Assembly: GCA_035640355.1 (NCBI GenBank)
Contig: DASQWI010000011.1
Span: forward strand, 124,001-188,000
From: Actinomycetota bacterium
Lineage (GTDB): Bacteria; Actinomycetota; UBA4738; HRBIN12
Length of the DNA stretch: 64,000 nt
Direction of reading: 5' to 3'
Shown: in pieces, positions 15,530-24,229 of the stretch
How positions within the stretch are numbered: the first letter of the stretch is position 1
How the letters are laid out: every line of letters begins with the position of its first letter
Translations under genes and position numbers: made by a program
The notes under the pieces: model-generated
Told to the model about the DNA's origin: nothing
Seen by the model: the letters and a program-made list of their open reading frames with translations, nothing else
Databases searched by the model: none

Positions 15530-15721
15530 ATGGGCGAGAAGCTCGACGAGACGAAGGGCCGGGCGAAGGAAGCCGCCGGCGACCTGACCGGTAACAAGGA
15601 CCTGGAACGCGAGGGTCGGATGGATCAGGCCGGCGCGAAGGTCAAGAAGAACGCCGGTGCCGCCGTCGACAAGACGAAGGAAGCGGTCGACAACGTGATG
15701 GATCGCGACGAGGACCGCTAG
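15530..15721 (+). CDS. CsbD-family stress protein
   Basis: This 63-residue hydrophilic helical protein begins 'MGEKLDETKGRAKEAAGDLT', the signature of CsbD, a general-stress protein controlled by SigB in Bacillus. Its biochemical role is unknown. AAGGAGG lies five bases before the ATG at 15530. It ends one base before the convergent DUF6328-like gene. Its position among sigma-regulator genes fits a stress regulon. Confidence 0.9.
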   Translation: MGEKLDETKGRAKEAAGDLTGNKDLEREGRMDQAGAKVKKNAGAAVDKTKEAVDNVMDRDEDR

Positions 15722-16222
15722 TCAAACTGACCCGGATTCGTCTTCCAGCTGGCGACCCAGCGGCAGGGCGAACCACAGACCCGCGATGAGTGCGGCGGTC
15801 GCGACTACCGTGGCCGCCGCACCCGCCGTCCCGAACAGAACGTCGGCGATCACGAATGCCGCCCCGCATATCGCGAGCGCCAGGAACGCGAGGCCGGTGA
15901 TCGCCGTTCGGTTGGAGATCCGGAGCATTCGCTCCTTGTCGTAGCGACGCCACCGCAACCGGTGATACGCCGGCGGCGTCATCAGGAAGGCGGTCGAGGC
16001 GATCGTGGCGCAGAACGTTCCGAAATAGATGTCGCGCTGCACGTCGGTGAGCTCTCGGAACGTGTCGGTGAACGGGATCGTGAGTAGGAACGCGAACAGC
16101 ACTTGCACCCCGGGGAGGGCCACACGAAGTTCGTTCAGCAGCTCGATCAGCTCGCGGTCGAGCCGTTCGTCCCGGCTCTCGTCCTTCCCGCCGGCTTGAT
16201 CTTTCGGGTCGCTGGCCACCAT
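15722..16222 (-). CDS. DUF6328-like four-span membrane protein
   Basis: This 166-residue protein opens with a charged stretch, then 'LLNELRVALPGVQVLFAFLL', followed by about four membrane segments and the conserved 'MTPPAYHRLRWRRYDKERML'. This pattern matches the family I know as DUF6328, common in actinobacteria and of unknown function. The ATG at 16222 was chosen; two ATGs further upstream are possible. Confidence 0.7.
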   Translation of the reverse strand: MVASDPKDQAGGKDESRDERLDRELIELLNELRVALPGVQVLFAFLLTIPFTDTFRELTDVQRDIYFGTFCATIASTAFLMTPPAYHRLRWRRYDKERMLRISNRTAITGLAFLALAICGAAFVIADVLFGTAGAAATVVATAALIAGLWFALPLGRQLEDESGSV

Positions 16223-16295
16223 GAGGCTTGGGTTTACCCGCATGTCGCTTCGGGAATCCACTGGTCGAGCGGGACACCGCTGACAGGAGGAGCAG

Positions 16296-16445
16296 ATGAG
16301 CTACCAGGAGCACCACAGCCACGACGCTCCGCCCGAGGGCGGCGGCTACGTCGGCTACGCTGCGATCAAGTACACGGCGATCGTAGTCATCGTGCTCGCC
16401 ATCCTGGCGTTCGTCGCCTGGTACATCCTGCCGCGCGTCGGGTAA
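16296..16445 (+). CDS. 49-residue single-span membrane protein
   Basis: The ORF reads MSYQEHHSHDAPPEGGGYVG, then a membrane segment (YTAIVVIVLAILAFVAWYIL) and a short PRVG end. ACAGGAGG lies five bases before the ATG. The N-terminal His-rich part would face one side of the membrane. Function unknown; it sits with other small stress-type membrane proteins. Confidence 0.65.
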   Translation: MSYQEHHSHDAPPEGGGYVGYAAIKYTAIVVIVLAILAFVAWYILPRVG

Positions 16446-16496
16446 CGCCGGCGAAGAAGTCCCCAGACGTACGAGCCAACACGGAAGGGAGCACAG

Positions 16497-16679
16497 ATGC
16501 TTGCTGTCCTGATGCAGGCCGGCAACAACGGCGGAGCCGAGACGCTGCTGTGGATCATCGCCGCGATCCTCGTGATCGCCGGGATCGTCAGCCTCATCCG
16601 CGGTGCCGTCGTCGCAGGGATCGTGCTGATCATCGTTGGACTGTTGGTCGGTCCCGGCGGGGTCAGCATCTTCAGCTAG
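16497..16679 (+). CDS. 60-residue two-span membrane protein
   Basis: The protein has two hydrophobic segments (LLWIIAAILVIAGIVSLI and VVAGIVLIIVGLLV) joined by a short RGA turn and ends GPGGVSIFS. Similar short hairpins occur in many actinobacteria. It starts 51 bases after the previous small membrane gene and is followed by a strong terminator, so the two probably form one transcript. Function unknown. Confidence 0.65.
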   Translation: MLAVLMQAGNNGGAETLLWIIAAILVIAGIVSLIRGAVVAGIVLIIVGLLVGPGGVSIFS

Positions 16680-16717
16680 CCGTTCTCAGCGCGTAGCGCT
16701 GCGAACGTAGCGCGAGA

Positions 16718-16756
16718 CGAGGTCGCCGTCCTTGGGGCGGCGACCTCGCCGTTTCT
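16718..16756 (+). terminator. Strong intrinsic terminator
   Basis: An 11-bp perfect stem CGAGGTCGCCG (16718-16728) / CGGCGACCTCG (16738-16748) with a nine-base loop is followed by CCGTTTCT. It closes the small-membrane-protein transcript before the hub gene. Confidence 0.8.
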
Positions 16757-16808
16757 ATGCCCAGCGGAGCGGAGTTCGTCTCAGATCGCACGTACTACCC
16801 TGCAATGC

Positions 16809-19800
16809 ATGCCAACCATGGGTCCGCCCGGCCGCACTCGAACCCCGGCCGACCTGCTCATCGAGCGACACCTCCCATCGGAGCCGGCGACGGTGGGGGT
16901 AGCTCGTCGAGCGATCGACGCCATCGGCGCGCGCCTGCGGCCCTCGGCGCTCGAGGGCGCGAGGCTGCTCGTGAGCGAACTGACCTCAAATGCCGTCCGC
17001 CACGGTCCTCACGACGTCGGCGCCGACCTCGCGCTTCGGATCGGATTGCGAGAGGACGTCCTCCGCGTCGAGGTGGCCGACGAGGGCGTCGGGTTCGACC
17101 CGCCGGCGCCGACCGGTCTGCTCGATGCCGGAGGGTGGGGTCTCGTCCTCGTCGATCGCGTCGCCGACCGTTGGGGCGTCGAGCCCGGGGCGCCGACGAC
17201 CGTGTGGTTCGAGATCGACCGTGCGGCGCGCGACGGCGCGCGTTCGTTGTGGCCGGAGACGCTCGATCCACTGCTGCTGGACGTCCTGGGGTCCGCCATC
17301 GTCGCGGCCGACACGAACGGGGTCGTGACCCGGTGGAACCGGCGTGCCGAGCAGATGCTCGGGATCGACGAAGCGAAGACGATCGGCCGGTCGATCGGGG
17401 ATGTCCTGTTCGGTTCACGGAACGACGAGACCGCCGAGACGCTCGTGAAGTGCATCCGCGATGGCGAGGCGTGGGAGACGGAGTGGCAGATTCCGCGCGG
17501 CGCCCGGTTACGGCTCTCGATCACGCCCGTGCACGACGAGCACGGAGAGCTGCTCGGGACGATCGGCGTGCTCGTCGACGTCTCCGAACGCAGGACGATC
17601 GAAGCCGCACTTGGAGAGAGCGAGCGGCGGCGCGGCGAGGCGGAACGAGGTCGCGTGGTGTTGTACGCCATCGCCCGCGCGCTGTCGACGGCGTCGACGC
17701 TCGAGGAGGCCACACCGCAGCTGATCGCGGCCATCGGCGAGGCCCTCGGATGGGAGGTCGGCGGGATGTGGCGCGTCGACCAGGATGCCGGGGTGCTGCT
17801 GTTCGTGGGGGGCTGGAGCGCAACACCGGCCACAGGTCCACGGTTCCTGCGCAAGAGCGCGAGCTTTCGCCTCCCGAAAGGCACCGGACTTCCCGGACGC
17901 GTGTGGGAGCAACGCCGGCCGGCATGGATCCCCGACGTTGCGACGGATACGAACTTCCCTCGATCCGCCGACGGACTCGAAGCCGGATTGCACGCGGCAT
18001 TCGCGTTCCCGGTGACGCTCGCCGGTGAGGTTCTCGGGGTCGTCGAGTTCTTCAGTCGAAGCATCCGGGAGCCCGACGAGCCGCTCCTCAGCCTCATGGC
18101 CGCGATCGGCGCGCAGCTCGGCCAGTTCGTCGAGCGTCAGCGGACCGAGAGCGAGCTCGCCGAGAGTGAGGCGCGCAAGACAGCCGTGTTCGAGTCCGCG
18201 CTCGAGGCCATCTTCACGATGGGCGAGGACGGCCGGATCGTCGAGATGAACGGGACGGCTGCCCAGATGTTCGGGTATGCGCGGGAAGACGTGATAGGTC
18301 GGGAGCTCGTCGCGCTGATCATCCCGCCGTCGCTCCGCAGCCGGCATCGGCAGGGCCTCGAGCGGTATCGACGGACGCGCAAGGGCCGGATCTTCGGGCG
18401 ACGCCTCGAGCTCACTGGGATGCGGGCCGACGGCACCGAGTTCCCCATCGAGCTCACCGTGACGGAGGTGGACCTCCCGAGCTCTGAACCGGCGCTGTTC
18501 ACCGGATACATCCGCGACATCACCGACCGGCGTCGCGCACAGGAATTGCAAGCGGCGATGATGGAGAGTGAACGTGCTGCCCGCGAGCAGGTGGAGAGGG
18601 CGCACGAGCGCCTCGCGTTCCTCGCCGAGGCCAGCATGTTGCTCTCCGCGTCGCTCGATCCACGGAAGACGCTCGCGAAGATCGCGCCGCTCGTCGTGCC
18701 GAGGCTTGCCGACTGGTGCAGCATCCACGTGCTCGAGTCGGACGGGAGGATCCAGACCGTGGCGGTCGAGCACTCCGATCCCGACAAGCTGGCGGTCGCT
18801 CGCGAGTATCAGGAACGGTTTCCGTCGCGGCCCGAGGACGCGGCCGGCGTTGGTCTGGCCATCAGGACCCGGGAGCCGCAGCTGTTTCCCGAGATGACCG
18901 ACGAGATGTTGGAGCAGATCCCCGAGGAGCGGCGTCGCGCCGTGCGAGAGCTGGGCATCAGCTCGGCCATGGTGGTTCCGTTGCAGGCCCGGGGACGGTC
19001 CCTCGGAGCGATCACGTTCGCGTCGTCCACCCCGGGGCGTGCGTTCGGGAAGGACGATCTGGAGCTCGCCCAGGACCTGGCGCGTCGGGCGGCGCTCGCG
19101 TTCGACAACGCGCGGCTGTACGAGGAGCGCAGTCACATCGCGCGGACCCTGCAGCGCTCGCTGCTCCCGCGTCGCCTCCCCGAGCTGCCCGGCATCGAGG
19201 TCGCGTCGTTCTATCAGCCCGCGGGCGCGATGCGAACGGAGGTGGGCGGCGACTTCTACGACGTTTTCCCGGTCGGCGAGGGCGCATGGGGTGTCGTCGT
19301 CGGAGACGTGTGCGGCAAGGGTGTCGAGGCGGCAGCGCTCACCGGCATGGCTCGGCACACGATCCGCGCGTCGGCGCTCCGGGAACACTCACCATGTGTC
19401 GCGCTCGAGGACCTGAACGACGTGATGCTGCGAGAGGATGGCGAGAGGTTTTGCACCGTCGCGCTCGCTCGGGTCGAGGTCAACGAGCGCGACGTCGCCC
19501 TCACCGTCGCATGCGGCGGCCATCCGTCCCCGTTCGTCTTGCGGCGGCGGGGAAAGCTCGAGACCGTCGGCGCGCCGGGAACGCTCCTCGGTGTGTTCGA
19601 CAAGATCGCGATCGAAGATCGGTCGGCCAGGTTGAAGGCCGGCGACCTCGCCGTCTTCTACACCGACGGTCTGATCGACGCGCGTCATCCCACGCCGCTC
19701 GACGAGGCCGCGCTGCGTGCCCTGGTGCAGTCTTCGGCGGGCAAGACGGCGCAGGAGACGGTCGACGCGATCGCCGACGCGGTCGCCGACCCGTCGGGCG

Positions 19801-19853
19801 AGTCGCCGGACGACATCTGCATCGTTGCCTTGCGGGTGACACCCTCGACGTAG
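16809..19853 (+). CDS. Multidomain HATPase-PAS-GAF-PAS-GAF-SpoIIE phosphatase (partner-switching hub)
   Basis: This is a 1014-residue cytosolic regulator. Residues about 25-140 form an RsbW-type ATPase domain with an intact N-box ('LLVSELTSNAVRHG', Asn61) and G1 box ('VADEGVGFD', Asp91, Gly93, Gly95). Then come PAS (about 150-265), GAF (285-430), PAS (445-575), a short coiled coil, GAF (610-770) and a PP2C-like SpoIIE domain from about 780 ('LQRSLLP', 'EVGGDFYDVFPV', 'GDVCGKGVEAA'). It should sense signals and dephosphorylate STAS proteins, and may also phosphorylate them. No membrane span. ATG at 16809; a second in-frame ATG follows three codons later. Confidence 0.9.
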   Translation: MPTMGPPGRTRTPADLLIERHLPSEPATVGVARRAIDAIGARLRPSALEGARLLVSELTSNAVRHGPHDVGADLALRIGLREDVLRVEVADEGVGFDPPAPTGLLDAGGWGLVLVDRVADRWGVEPGAPTTVWFEIDRAARDGARSLWPETLDPLLLDVLGSAIVAADTNGVVTRWNRRAEQMLGIDEAKTIGRSIGDVLFGSRNDETAETLVKCIRDGEAWETEWQIPRGARLRLSITPVHDEHGELLGTIGVLVDVSERRTIEAALGESERRRGEAERGRVVLYAIARALSTASTLEEATPQLIAAIGEALGWEVGGMWRVDQDAGVLLFVGGWSATPATGPRFLRKSASFRLPKGTGLPGRVWEQRRPAWIPDVATDTNFPRSADGLEAGLHAAFAFPVTLAGEVLGVVEFFSRSIREPDEPLLSLMAAIGAQLGQFVERQRTESELAESEARKTAVFESALEAIFTMGEDGRIVEMNGTAAQMFGYAREDVIGRELVALIIPPSLRSRHRQGLERYRRTRKGRIFGRRLELTGMRADGTEFPIELTVTEVDLPSSEPALFTGYIRDITDRRRAQELQAAMMESERAAREQVERAHERLAFLAEASMLLSASLDPRKTLAKIAPLVVPRLADWCSIHVLESDGRIQTVAVEHSDPDKLAVAREYQERFPSRPEDAAGVGLAIRTREPQLFPEMTDEMLEQIPEERRRAVRELGISSAMVVPLQARGRSLGAITFASSTPGRAFGKDDLELAQDLARRAALAFDNARLYEERSHIARTLQRSLLPRRLPELPGIEVASFYQPAGAMRTEVGGDFYDVFPVGEGAWGVVVGDVCGKGVEAAALTGMARHTIRASALREHSPCVALEDLNDVMLREDGERFCTVALARVEVNERDVALTVACGGHPSPFVLRRRGKLETVGAPGTLLGVFDKIAIEDRSARLKAGDLAVFYTDGLIDARHPTPLDEAALRALVQSSAGKTAQETVDAIADAVADPSGESPDDICIVALRVTPST

Positions 19854-19864
19854 CTGTACGCAAA

Positions 19865-19894
19865 TTCGACTGGCGACGCACACGCGCGTATAGG
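19865..19894 (+). promoter_or_regulatory. Candidate promoter for the lipoprotein gene
   Basis: TTCGAC (19865-19870) and TATAGG (19889-19894) are 18 bases apart, close to a housekeeping -35/-10 layout. They lie 38 bases before the ATG at 19933. Confidence 0.35.
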
Positions 19895-19932
19895 CTCCCC
19901 GGGACTAATCGACCGGCGCAAAGGGGAGTGGC

Positions 19933-20817
19933 ATGGCGCGAAGGTGGCGAACCGCGGGACGCGTGGCGGCGATCGGGGTCCTGGCTCTGCTGCTGAGCGC
20001 CTGTCTGAAGCTCGACGTCGACCTGCAGGTGAACGCCGACAACACCGTTGGCGGATCCATCATCTTCGGCGTCGACAAGCAGCTCCTCGAGCTGAGCGGC
20101 AGCTCGATCGAGGACGTCCTCGACACCACCGCGCCGATCCCCGAGGACGTCGAAGGCGTCACGACCGAACCGTTCGAGGACGACCGCTTCGCCGGGCAGC
20201 GATTCACCTTCGAAGGCGTGCCGCTCGAGGAGTTCAGCAGCGGCGACCTCGCCATCACCCGGGACGGCGACGTTTTCACCGTGAACGGGGTGCTCGACCT
20301 GTCCTCTGGTCTTTCCGGTGCGACCGGGCTATCGGGGCTGACGGGACCGTTCGGCAACCCCGAGGAGCTCTTCCGCAATGCGGAGATGCGGGTCCGCATC
20401 ACGTTCCCCGGCGAGGTCACCGAAGCGAACGGCGAGGTCGACGGCAACAGCGTCACGTGGGTTCCCGTCGTCGGGGAGCGTCTAGAGATCCGGGCCACGG
20501 CGGGCGCGATCGACTCCGGCGACTCGAACCTGACGCTCCTGCTCATCATCGGCGCCATCGTGCTCGCCGCCGCGATCGTCATCGGGATCGTGATGTCGCG
20601 CCGTCGCGCGGCTCCGGCGGCCGCCGGAGCCGGCGGTCCTGCCGCCGGCGAGGGCACGGCACCGGCGCCACCACCCGGGGTACCGCCTCCGCCGATGTCG
20701 GCGACCCCGCCCACGTCGCCGCCCCCGCCGACATCGCCGCCACCGACCACACCGCCGCCCCCGCCGACATCGCCGCCACCGCACACACCGCCGTCACCGC
20801 CGGCACCGCCCGACTGA
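19933..20817 (+). CDS. LppM-like lipoprotein with membrane span and proline-rich tail
   Basis: This 294-residue protein has a signal peptide with lipobox 'LLLSAC' (Cys near residue 23). An extracytoplasmic domain starting 'LKLDVDLQVNADNTVGGSII' recalls the LppM/DUF3153 fold. A membrane helix ('LTLLLIIGAIVLAAAIVIGI') comes around residue 200. The C-terminal 80 residues are Pro/Ser/Thr-rich and probably cytoplasmic or unstructured. AAAGGGGAG lies upstream of the ATG. Function unknown; the mycobacterial relative affects cell-envelope traffic. Confidence 0.75.
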   Translation: MARRWRTAGRVAAIGVLALLLSACLKLDVDLQVNADNTVGGSIIFGVDKQLLELSGSSIEDVLDTTAPIPEDVEGVTTEPFEDDRFAGQRFTFEGVPLEEFSSGDLAITRDGDVFTVNGVLDLSSGLSGATGLSGLTGPFGNPEELFRNAEMRVRITFPGEVTEANGEVDGNSVTWVPVVGERLEIRATAGAIDSGDSNLTLLLIIGAIVLAAAIVIGIVMSRRRAAPAAAGAGGPAAGEGTAPAPPPGVPPPPMSATPPTSPPPPTSPPPTTPPPPPTSPPPHTPPSPPAPPD

Positions 20818-20908
20818 GCCGAACGCGAGGTTCCTAACAGACGCGCACGGTCGCGGTCGGCAAGCTGGATGTGCGCGAAGCGCGCGCGACTCGCGGGAGG
20901 GATGATTC

Positions 20909-21229
20909 GTGCTCACGGTCGACGAGGGGGACGACGGGAAGACGCTCGTCCTGCAAGGCGAGATCGACATGGCGAACGTCGAGGATCTCGTCAATGCCGC
21001 GCTTTCGCGGCCTGAGAGGGGGCGCCTGCGATTGCACATGGAGCGCGTGACGTTCATCGACAGCACCGGGATCCGCGGGCTGCTCCGCATCGCCGAGGCC
21101 TATGGCGGCGAGCTGGAGGTCGTGGCACCACACCCCACCGTCCGGAAGGTGCTCCGGGTGCTAGGTCTCGACTCGACGTCACCGCTCCGCGTCGTCGACG
21201 ACCCGGATGTCGACGCCCGTAGGTCCTGA
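20909..21229 (+). CDS. STAS-domain anti-sigma factor antagonist
   Basis: This 106-residue RsbV-like protein has the phosphosite 'VTFIDSTGIRGLLRI' intact. It should bind and sequester an anti-sigma factor when unphosphorylated. GTG at 20909 follows CGGGAGGG at suitable spacing. Its 3' end overlaps the next gene by 23 bases if that gene starts at 21207. No partner anti-sigma gene lies directly beside it. Confidence 0.88.
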   Translation: MLTVDEGDDGKTLVLQGEIDMANVEDLVNAALSRPERGRLRLHMERVTFIDSTGIRGLLRIAEAYGGELEVVAPHPTVRKVLRVLGLDSTSPLRVVDDPDVDARRS

Positions 21230-21956
21230 CGGTCACATGCACCCGTTCCCCGCCGAGATCGACAACCTCCTCCTCGAGGCGATGACCTCGGGGGATCGCG
21301 CGGCGCTCCTCGAGGGAGGCGAACGCGTGAAGTTCGGCCTGGGCGACCGGATGTTCAGCGCCGGCCGTGACGTTCCGTACGTGTACTTCCCGACCGCGGG
21401 CATGCTCTCGGTCGTGACCAGGATGGCTGACGGGGCGAGTGTCGAGGCCGTCACGATCGGCAAGGAGGGGGTCAGCGGCCCGCCGATCATCATCGAGAGC
21501 GGCTCCATCTCGAATGTGGATTGCCTGTGCCAGCTCCCAGGCGGTGGTCTTCGCGTTCCGGCCCGCACGTTTTTCGATCTACGTCGTCAGTCCTCGACGT
21601 TCGACGAGCTCGTCGACCGATACGCACTGGCCGTGTTCGGCCAGATCGCGCAGACCGCGGCGTGCAATCGCCTGCACGGTGTCGAGGCTCGCGCCAGCCG
21701 TTGGTTGCTTCAGGCGCACGATCGGTTCGGCGAGGAGATCGTCCCCATCACGCATGAGTTCCTGGCCGAGATGCTCGGCGTCCGCCGCGAGACCGTGAGC
21801 CTGACGCTGCGGATCCTTCAGAGTGCTGGGTTGGTCGAGACCCGCCGTGGGGGCGTTCGCGTGGTCGACCGGGACGGCCTCGAGTCGACGTGCTGCGAGT
21901 GCTACGGCGTGATGCGCTCCGAGCTGGAGCGGTTGTTCCCGTTCCTGCAGGGGTGA
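21207..21956 (+). CDS. Crp/Fnr-family transcriptional regulator
   Basis: This 249-residue protein (or 239 from ATG 21237) has an N-terminal cNMP-binding beta-barrel ('GDRMFSAGRDVPYVYFPTAG'), a dimer helix, and a C-terminal winged helix with 'THEFLAEMLGVRRETVSLTL', typical of Crp. The barrel departs from cAMP-binding Crp: no clear 'GExxxRSA' phosphate-binding cassette is visible, so its ligand may differ. 'STCCECYGV' near the end could bind metal. It follows a STAS gene and converges on the two-component pair. Confidence 0.82.
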   Translation: MSTPVGPDGHMHPFPAEIDNLLLEAMTSGDRAALLEGGERVKFGLGDRMFSAGRDVPYVYFPTAGMLSVVTRMADGASVEAVTIGKEGVSGPPIIIESGSISNVDCLCQLPGGGLRVPARTFFDLRRQSSTFDELVDRYALAVFGQIAQTAACNRLHGVEARASRWLLQAHDRFGEEIVPITHEFLAEMLGVRRETVSLTLRILQSAGLVETRRGGVRVVDRDGLESTCCECYGVMRSELERLFPFLQG

Positions 21957-21984
21957 ACGATATCCGCACGACGCCGTCGACTGC

Positions 21985-22653
21985 TCACTGCGCGTGTGCA
22001 GGTTCGACGATCCGATAGCCGACCCCTCGAACGGTCTGGATCCTGTCGTCGCCGACCTTGCGCCGGAGGTATCGGATATAGACGTCGACGAGGTTCGATC
22101 GTGGGTCGAAGTCGAGCCCCCACACGTTCGAGAGGAGATCGCTGCGGGGAACGGCCCTTCCCGCGTGGCGCATGAGCATCTCGAGGAGCGCGAACTCGCG
22201 CGACGTGAGCTCGACGATCTTTCCGGTGAGGCGCGCTCGGTGCGCGATCAGATCGAGCTCGAGATCGCCGACGTTCAGCTTGGTCGATGTTCTGTCCGGC
22301 TGTGGTCGAAGGCGCGCGCGGATCCGCGCGACGAGCTCGTCGATGGCGAACGGCTTGGGAACGTAGTCGTCGGCACCGAGGTCGAGTCCGACGACCCGGT
22401 CGTCGATGTCACCCCGCGCGCTCAGGATCACGACCGGCAGCGACGCCCACGATCTCCGTAACGCGCGGAGGACGTCGAGGCCGTCGATGTCGGGGAGTCC
22501 GAGGTCGAGGACGACGATGTCGACGCTGGCCGAGACGGCGCCGAGCGCTTCACCTCCGGTCCCGACGCGAACCACGTCGAACCCGCGGCGCTGCAGGGCC
22601 TTCTCCACGAACGAGGCGATCCGGTCCTCGTCCTCGACGAGCAGCACGTTCAT
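21985..22653 (-). CDS. OmpR/PhoB-family response regulator
   Basis: This 222-residue protein has a receiver domain with acidic pocket 'VEDED', the phosphoacceptor in 'DIVVLDLGLPDIDG' (Asp near residue 51) and Lys in 'GADDYVPKPF', then a winged-helix DNA-binding domain ('RSNLVDVYIRYLRRKVG'). Start ATG 22653 overlaps the stop of the sensor kinase gene. Target genes are unknown. Confidence 0.93.
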   Translation of the reverse strand: MNVLLVEDEDRIASFVEKALQRRGFDVVRVGTGGEALGAVSASVDIVVLDLGLPDIDGLDVLRALRRSWASLPVVILSARGDIDDRVVGLDLGADDYVPKPFAIDELVARIRARLRPQPDRTSTKLNVGDLELDLIAHRARLTGKIVELTSREFALLEMLMRHAGRAVPRSDLLSNVWGLDFDPRSNLVDVYIRYLRRKVGDDRIQTVRGVGYRIVEPAHAQ

Positions 22654-23861
22654 CGCGGGACCGCCAGCCAGAATGTCGCCCCCGTTCCCGGCGCGTTGTC
22701 CACGCCGGCGTCGCCACCGTGGGCGCGCGCGATGCTCCGGACGACGGCGAGGCCCAGCCCGGATCCAGGCGAGCGCGTTCCGTGCGTGAACTGGCGAAAC
22801 ACGAGCTCCTCCTCGCCGGGCGTCACGCCGGGTCCTCGATCCGCGACCTCGAAGCGCCACGCGCGATGGGCAGCGGCGAACCGTAGCTCGACCTCGGTCC
22901 CGGCCGGCGTGTGCACTGCCGCGTTGTGCAACAGGTTCACGAGCGCCTGGGCGAGCCGGTCGGGGTCGGCGTCGATCCGAACGGGGGACGGCATCGACCG
23001 CACCCGGAGGCGACCGTCAAGGAGGGGCATCACCTTTCGCGCCACGCCGGCCATCAGCTCGCCCGCATCGACCGACTCCCGACTGAGGAACGAACGGTCC
23101 TCCTCGCGCACGACGGTCGTGATGTCCTGAACGAGCCGGCCCATGCGGTCGAGCTCGTCCAGCACGAGATCGATCGTCTCGCGTGCGTCGTCCGGGAGCG
23201 CATCCTCGCGGAGCACCTCGAGGTGGCCGCGACAGATCGTGATCGGTGTTCGAAGCTCGTGGGAGACAGCGGACATGACCGTCGTCTTCATCTCGTCGAC
23301 GTATCTGAGCTTCGAGGCAATCTCCCGCTCCTCGCGGAGCTCGACTTCCGTCCTCGTGAGATGCCGGGAGCCACGCGATAACGCCTCACCGATCATGACG
23401 CATGCCGGGATCGTGATGGCGGCTGAGGCGAGACCGGTCCCGACGCTCCCCGGCAGGTCATACAGCGGAATGATGTACGCGACCGCGGCTGGTGGCGCCA
23501 TCGCGACCGATGTCCAGGGCCGGTGCGCGAGCCCGATCCACACGAACGCGATGACGAAGAACACGCCGTAGCTGTGGAGCGCCGAGCCTCCGTACAGATT
23601 CCCGAACGCGATCAAGCCGAACGCGGGTGGTACGAGGACGAGACTCGCGGGCTGTGGCCACCTATCCCACGGGGCAACCCAGGCGAAGCCACCGAGCGCG
23701 ATCGACGCGACCGAGACGACGATCGTGCCGGGATCGTTCGCGTCCTCCGGCGCGAGCGGGGAGGTGACGAGGACGAGCGCCCCGGAGCCCAGGAACAGCA
23801 GCGCGGCGAGCCGCCCCATGAGGCGGCGGCGCTCCGACGGCGAAGACCCGACCAGCGCCAC
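22650..23861 (-). CDS. Membrane sensor histidine kinase
   Basis: The protein is about 403 residues. The N-terminal part has around five or six hydrophobic segments with no large extracellular domain, so it probably senses the membrane or an intramembrane signal. HisKA has 'MSAVSHELRTPITICRGHLE' (H-box), and the ATPase domain has 'NLLHNAAVH', 'DRGPGV' and 'GLGLAVV'. The kinase stop and regulator start overlap as ATGA. The start is uncertain: GTG 23861, ATG 23819 and ATG 23951 are all in frame. Confidence 0.88.
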   Translation of the reverse strand: MALVGSSPSERRRLMGRLAALLFLGSGALVLVTSPLAPEDANDPGTIVVSVASIALGGFAWVAPWDRWPQPASLVLVPPAFGLIAFGNLYGGSALHSYGVFFVIAFVWIGLAHRPWTSVAMAPPAAVAYIIPLYDLPGSVGTGLASAAITIPACVMIGEALSRGSRHLTRTEVELREEREIASKLRYVDEMKTTVMSAVSHELRTPITICRGHLEVLREDALPDDARETIDLVLDELDRMGRLVQDITTVVREEDRSFLSRESVDAGELMAGVARKVMPLLDGRLRVRSMPSPVRIDADPDRLAQALVNLLHNAAVHTPAGTEVELRFAAAHRAWRFEVADRGPGVTPGEEELVFRQFTHGTRSPGSGLGLAVVRSIARAHGGDAGVDNAPGTGATFWLAVPR

Positions 23862-23952
23862 GGACTGAGTATGCGACGTTGCGTGTGGGTCGCGTCGGCT
23901 CGGGAACCGGACACCTCCCGAGCGGTCGACAACGCGGCGCTCGCGACTCACC

Positions 23953-23958
23953 TACACT
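23953..23958 (+). promoter_or_regulatory. Candidate -10 hexamer, leaderless type
   Basis: TACACT ends eight bases before the ATG at 23967 with no ribosome binding site between. It lies in the gap between the divergent kinase gene and the small gene that follows. Confidence 0.3.
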
Positions 23959-23966
23959 CACCCGCC

Positions 23967-24218
23967 ATGACCGCTGACGCCTCCGAGGGGTTGCTCCGGT
24001 CGCTCGAGGAGCTCGAGCGCGTCGCCGAGTCGGTGACCGCCGACGAGGCGGCTCGGACGCTCGACGAGGCGACCCTTCAGGTCTTCTGGCAGCGCTGGCC
24101 ACAGGCGAGCTCGTGGGCGGGAGCGCTGTGGCGTCAGTTGAATGCGGACCTCGCAGACGCGGCGACGCCCCACGACCGTTCGGAGTTCCACGACGTCGGT
24201 GGAGAAGGCGGCGGCTGA
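23967..24218 (+). CDS. Small hypothetical protein
   Basis: This 83-residue, mainly helical and acidic protein opens MTADASEGLLRSLEELERVA, with several Trp in 'VFWQRWPQASSWAGALW'. I recognise no family. It is the first of three closely spaced genes with the CBS protein (11 bases later) and the protease, and is divergent from the sensor kinase. Confidence 0.5.
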   Translation: MTADASEGLLRSLEELERVAESVTADEAARTLDEATLQVFWQRWPQASSWAGALWRQLNADLADAATPHDRSEFHDVGGEGGG

Positions 24219-24229
24219 CCCGGGGGACG

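Noticed and set aside
17009-19388. Long minus-strand frames opposite the hub gene
   Set aside because: They are shadows of the 1014-residue gene; the plus strand has five recognisable domains and the minus frames have none.
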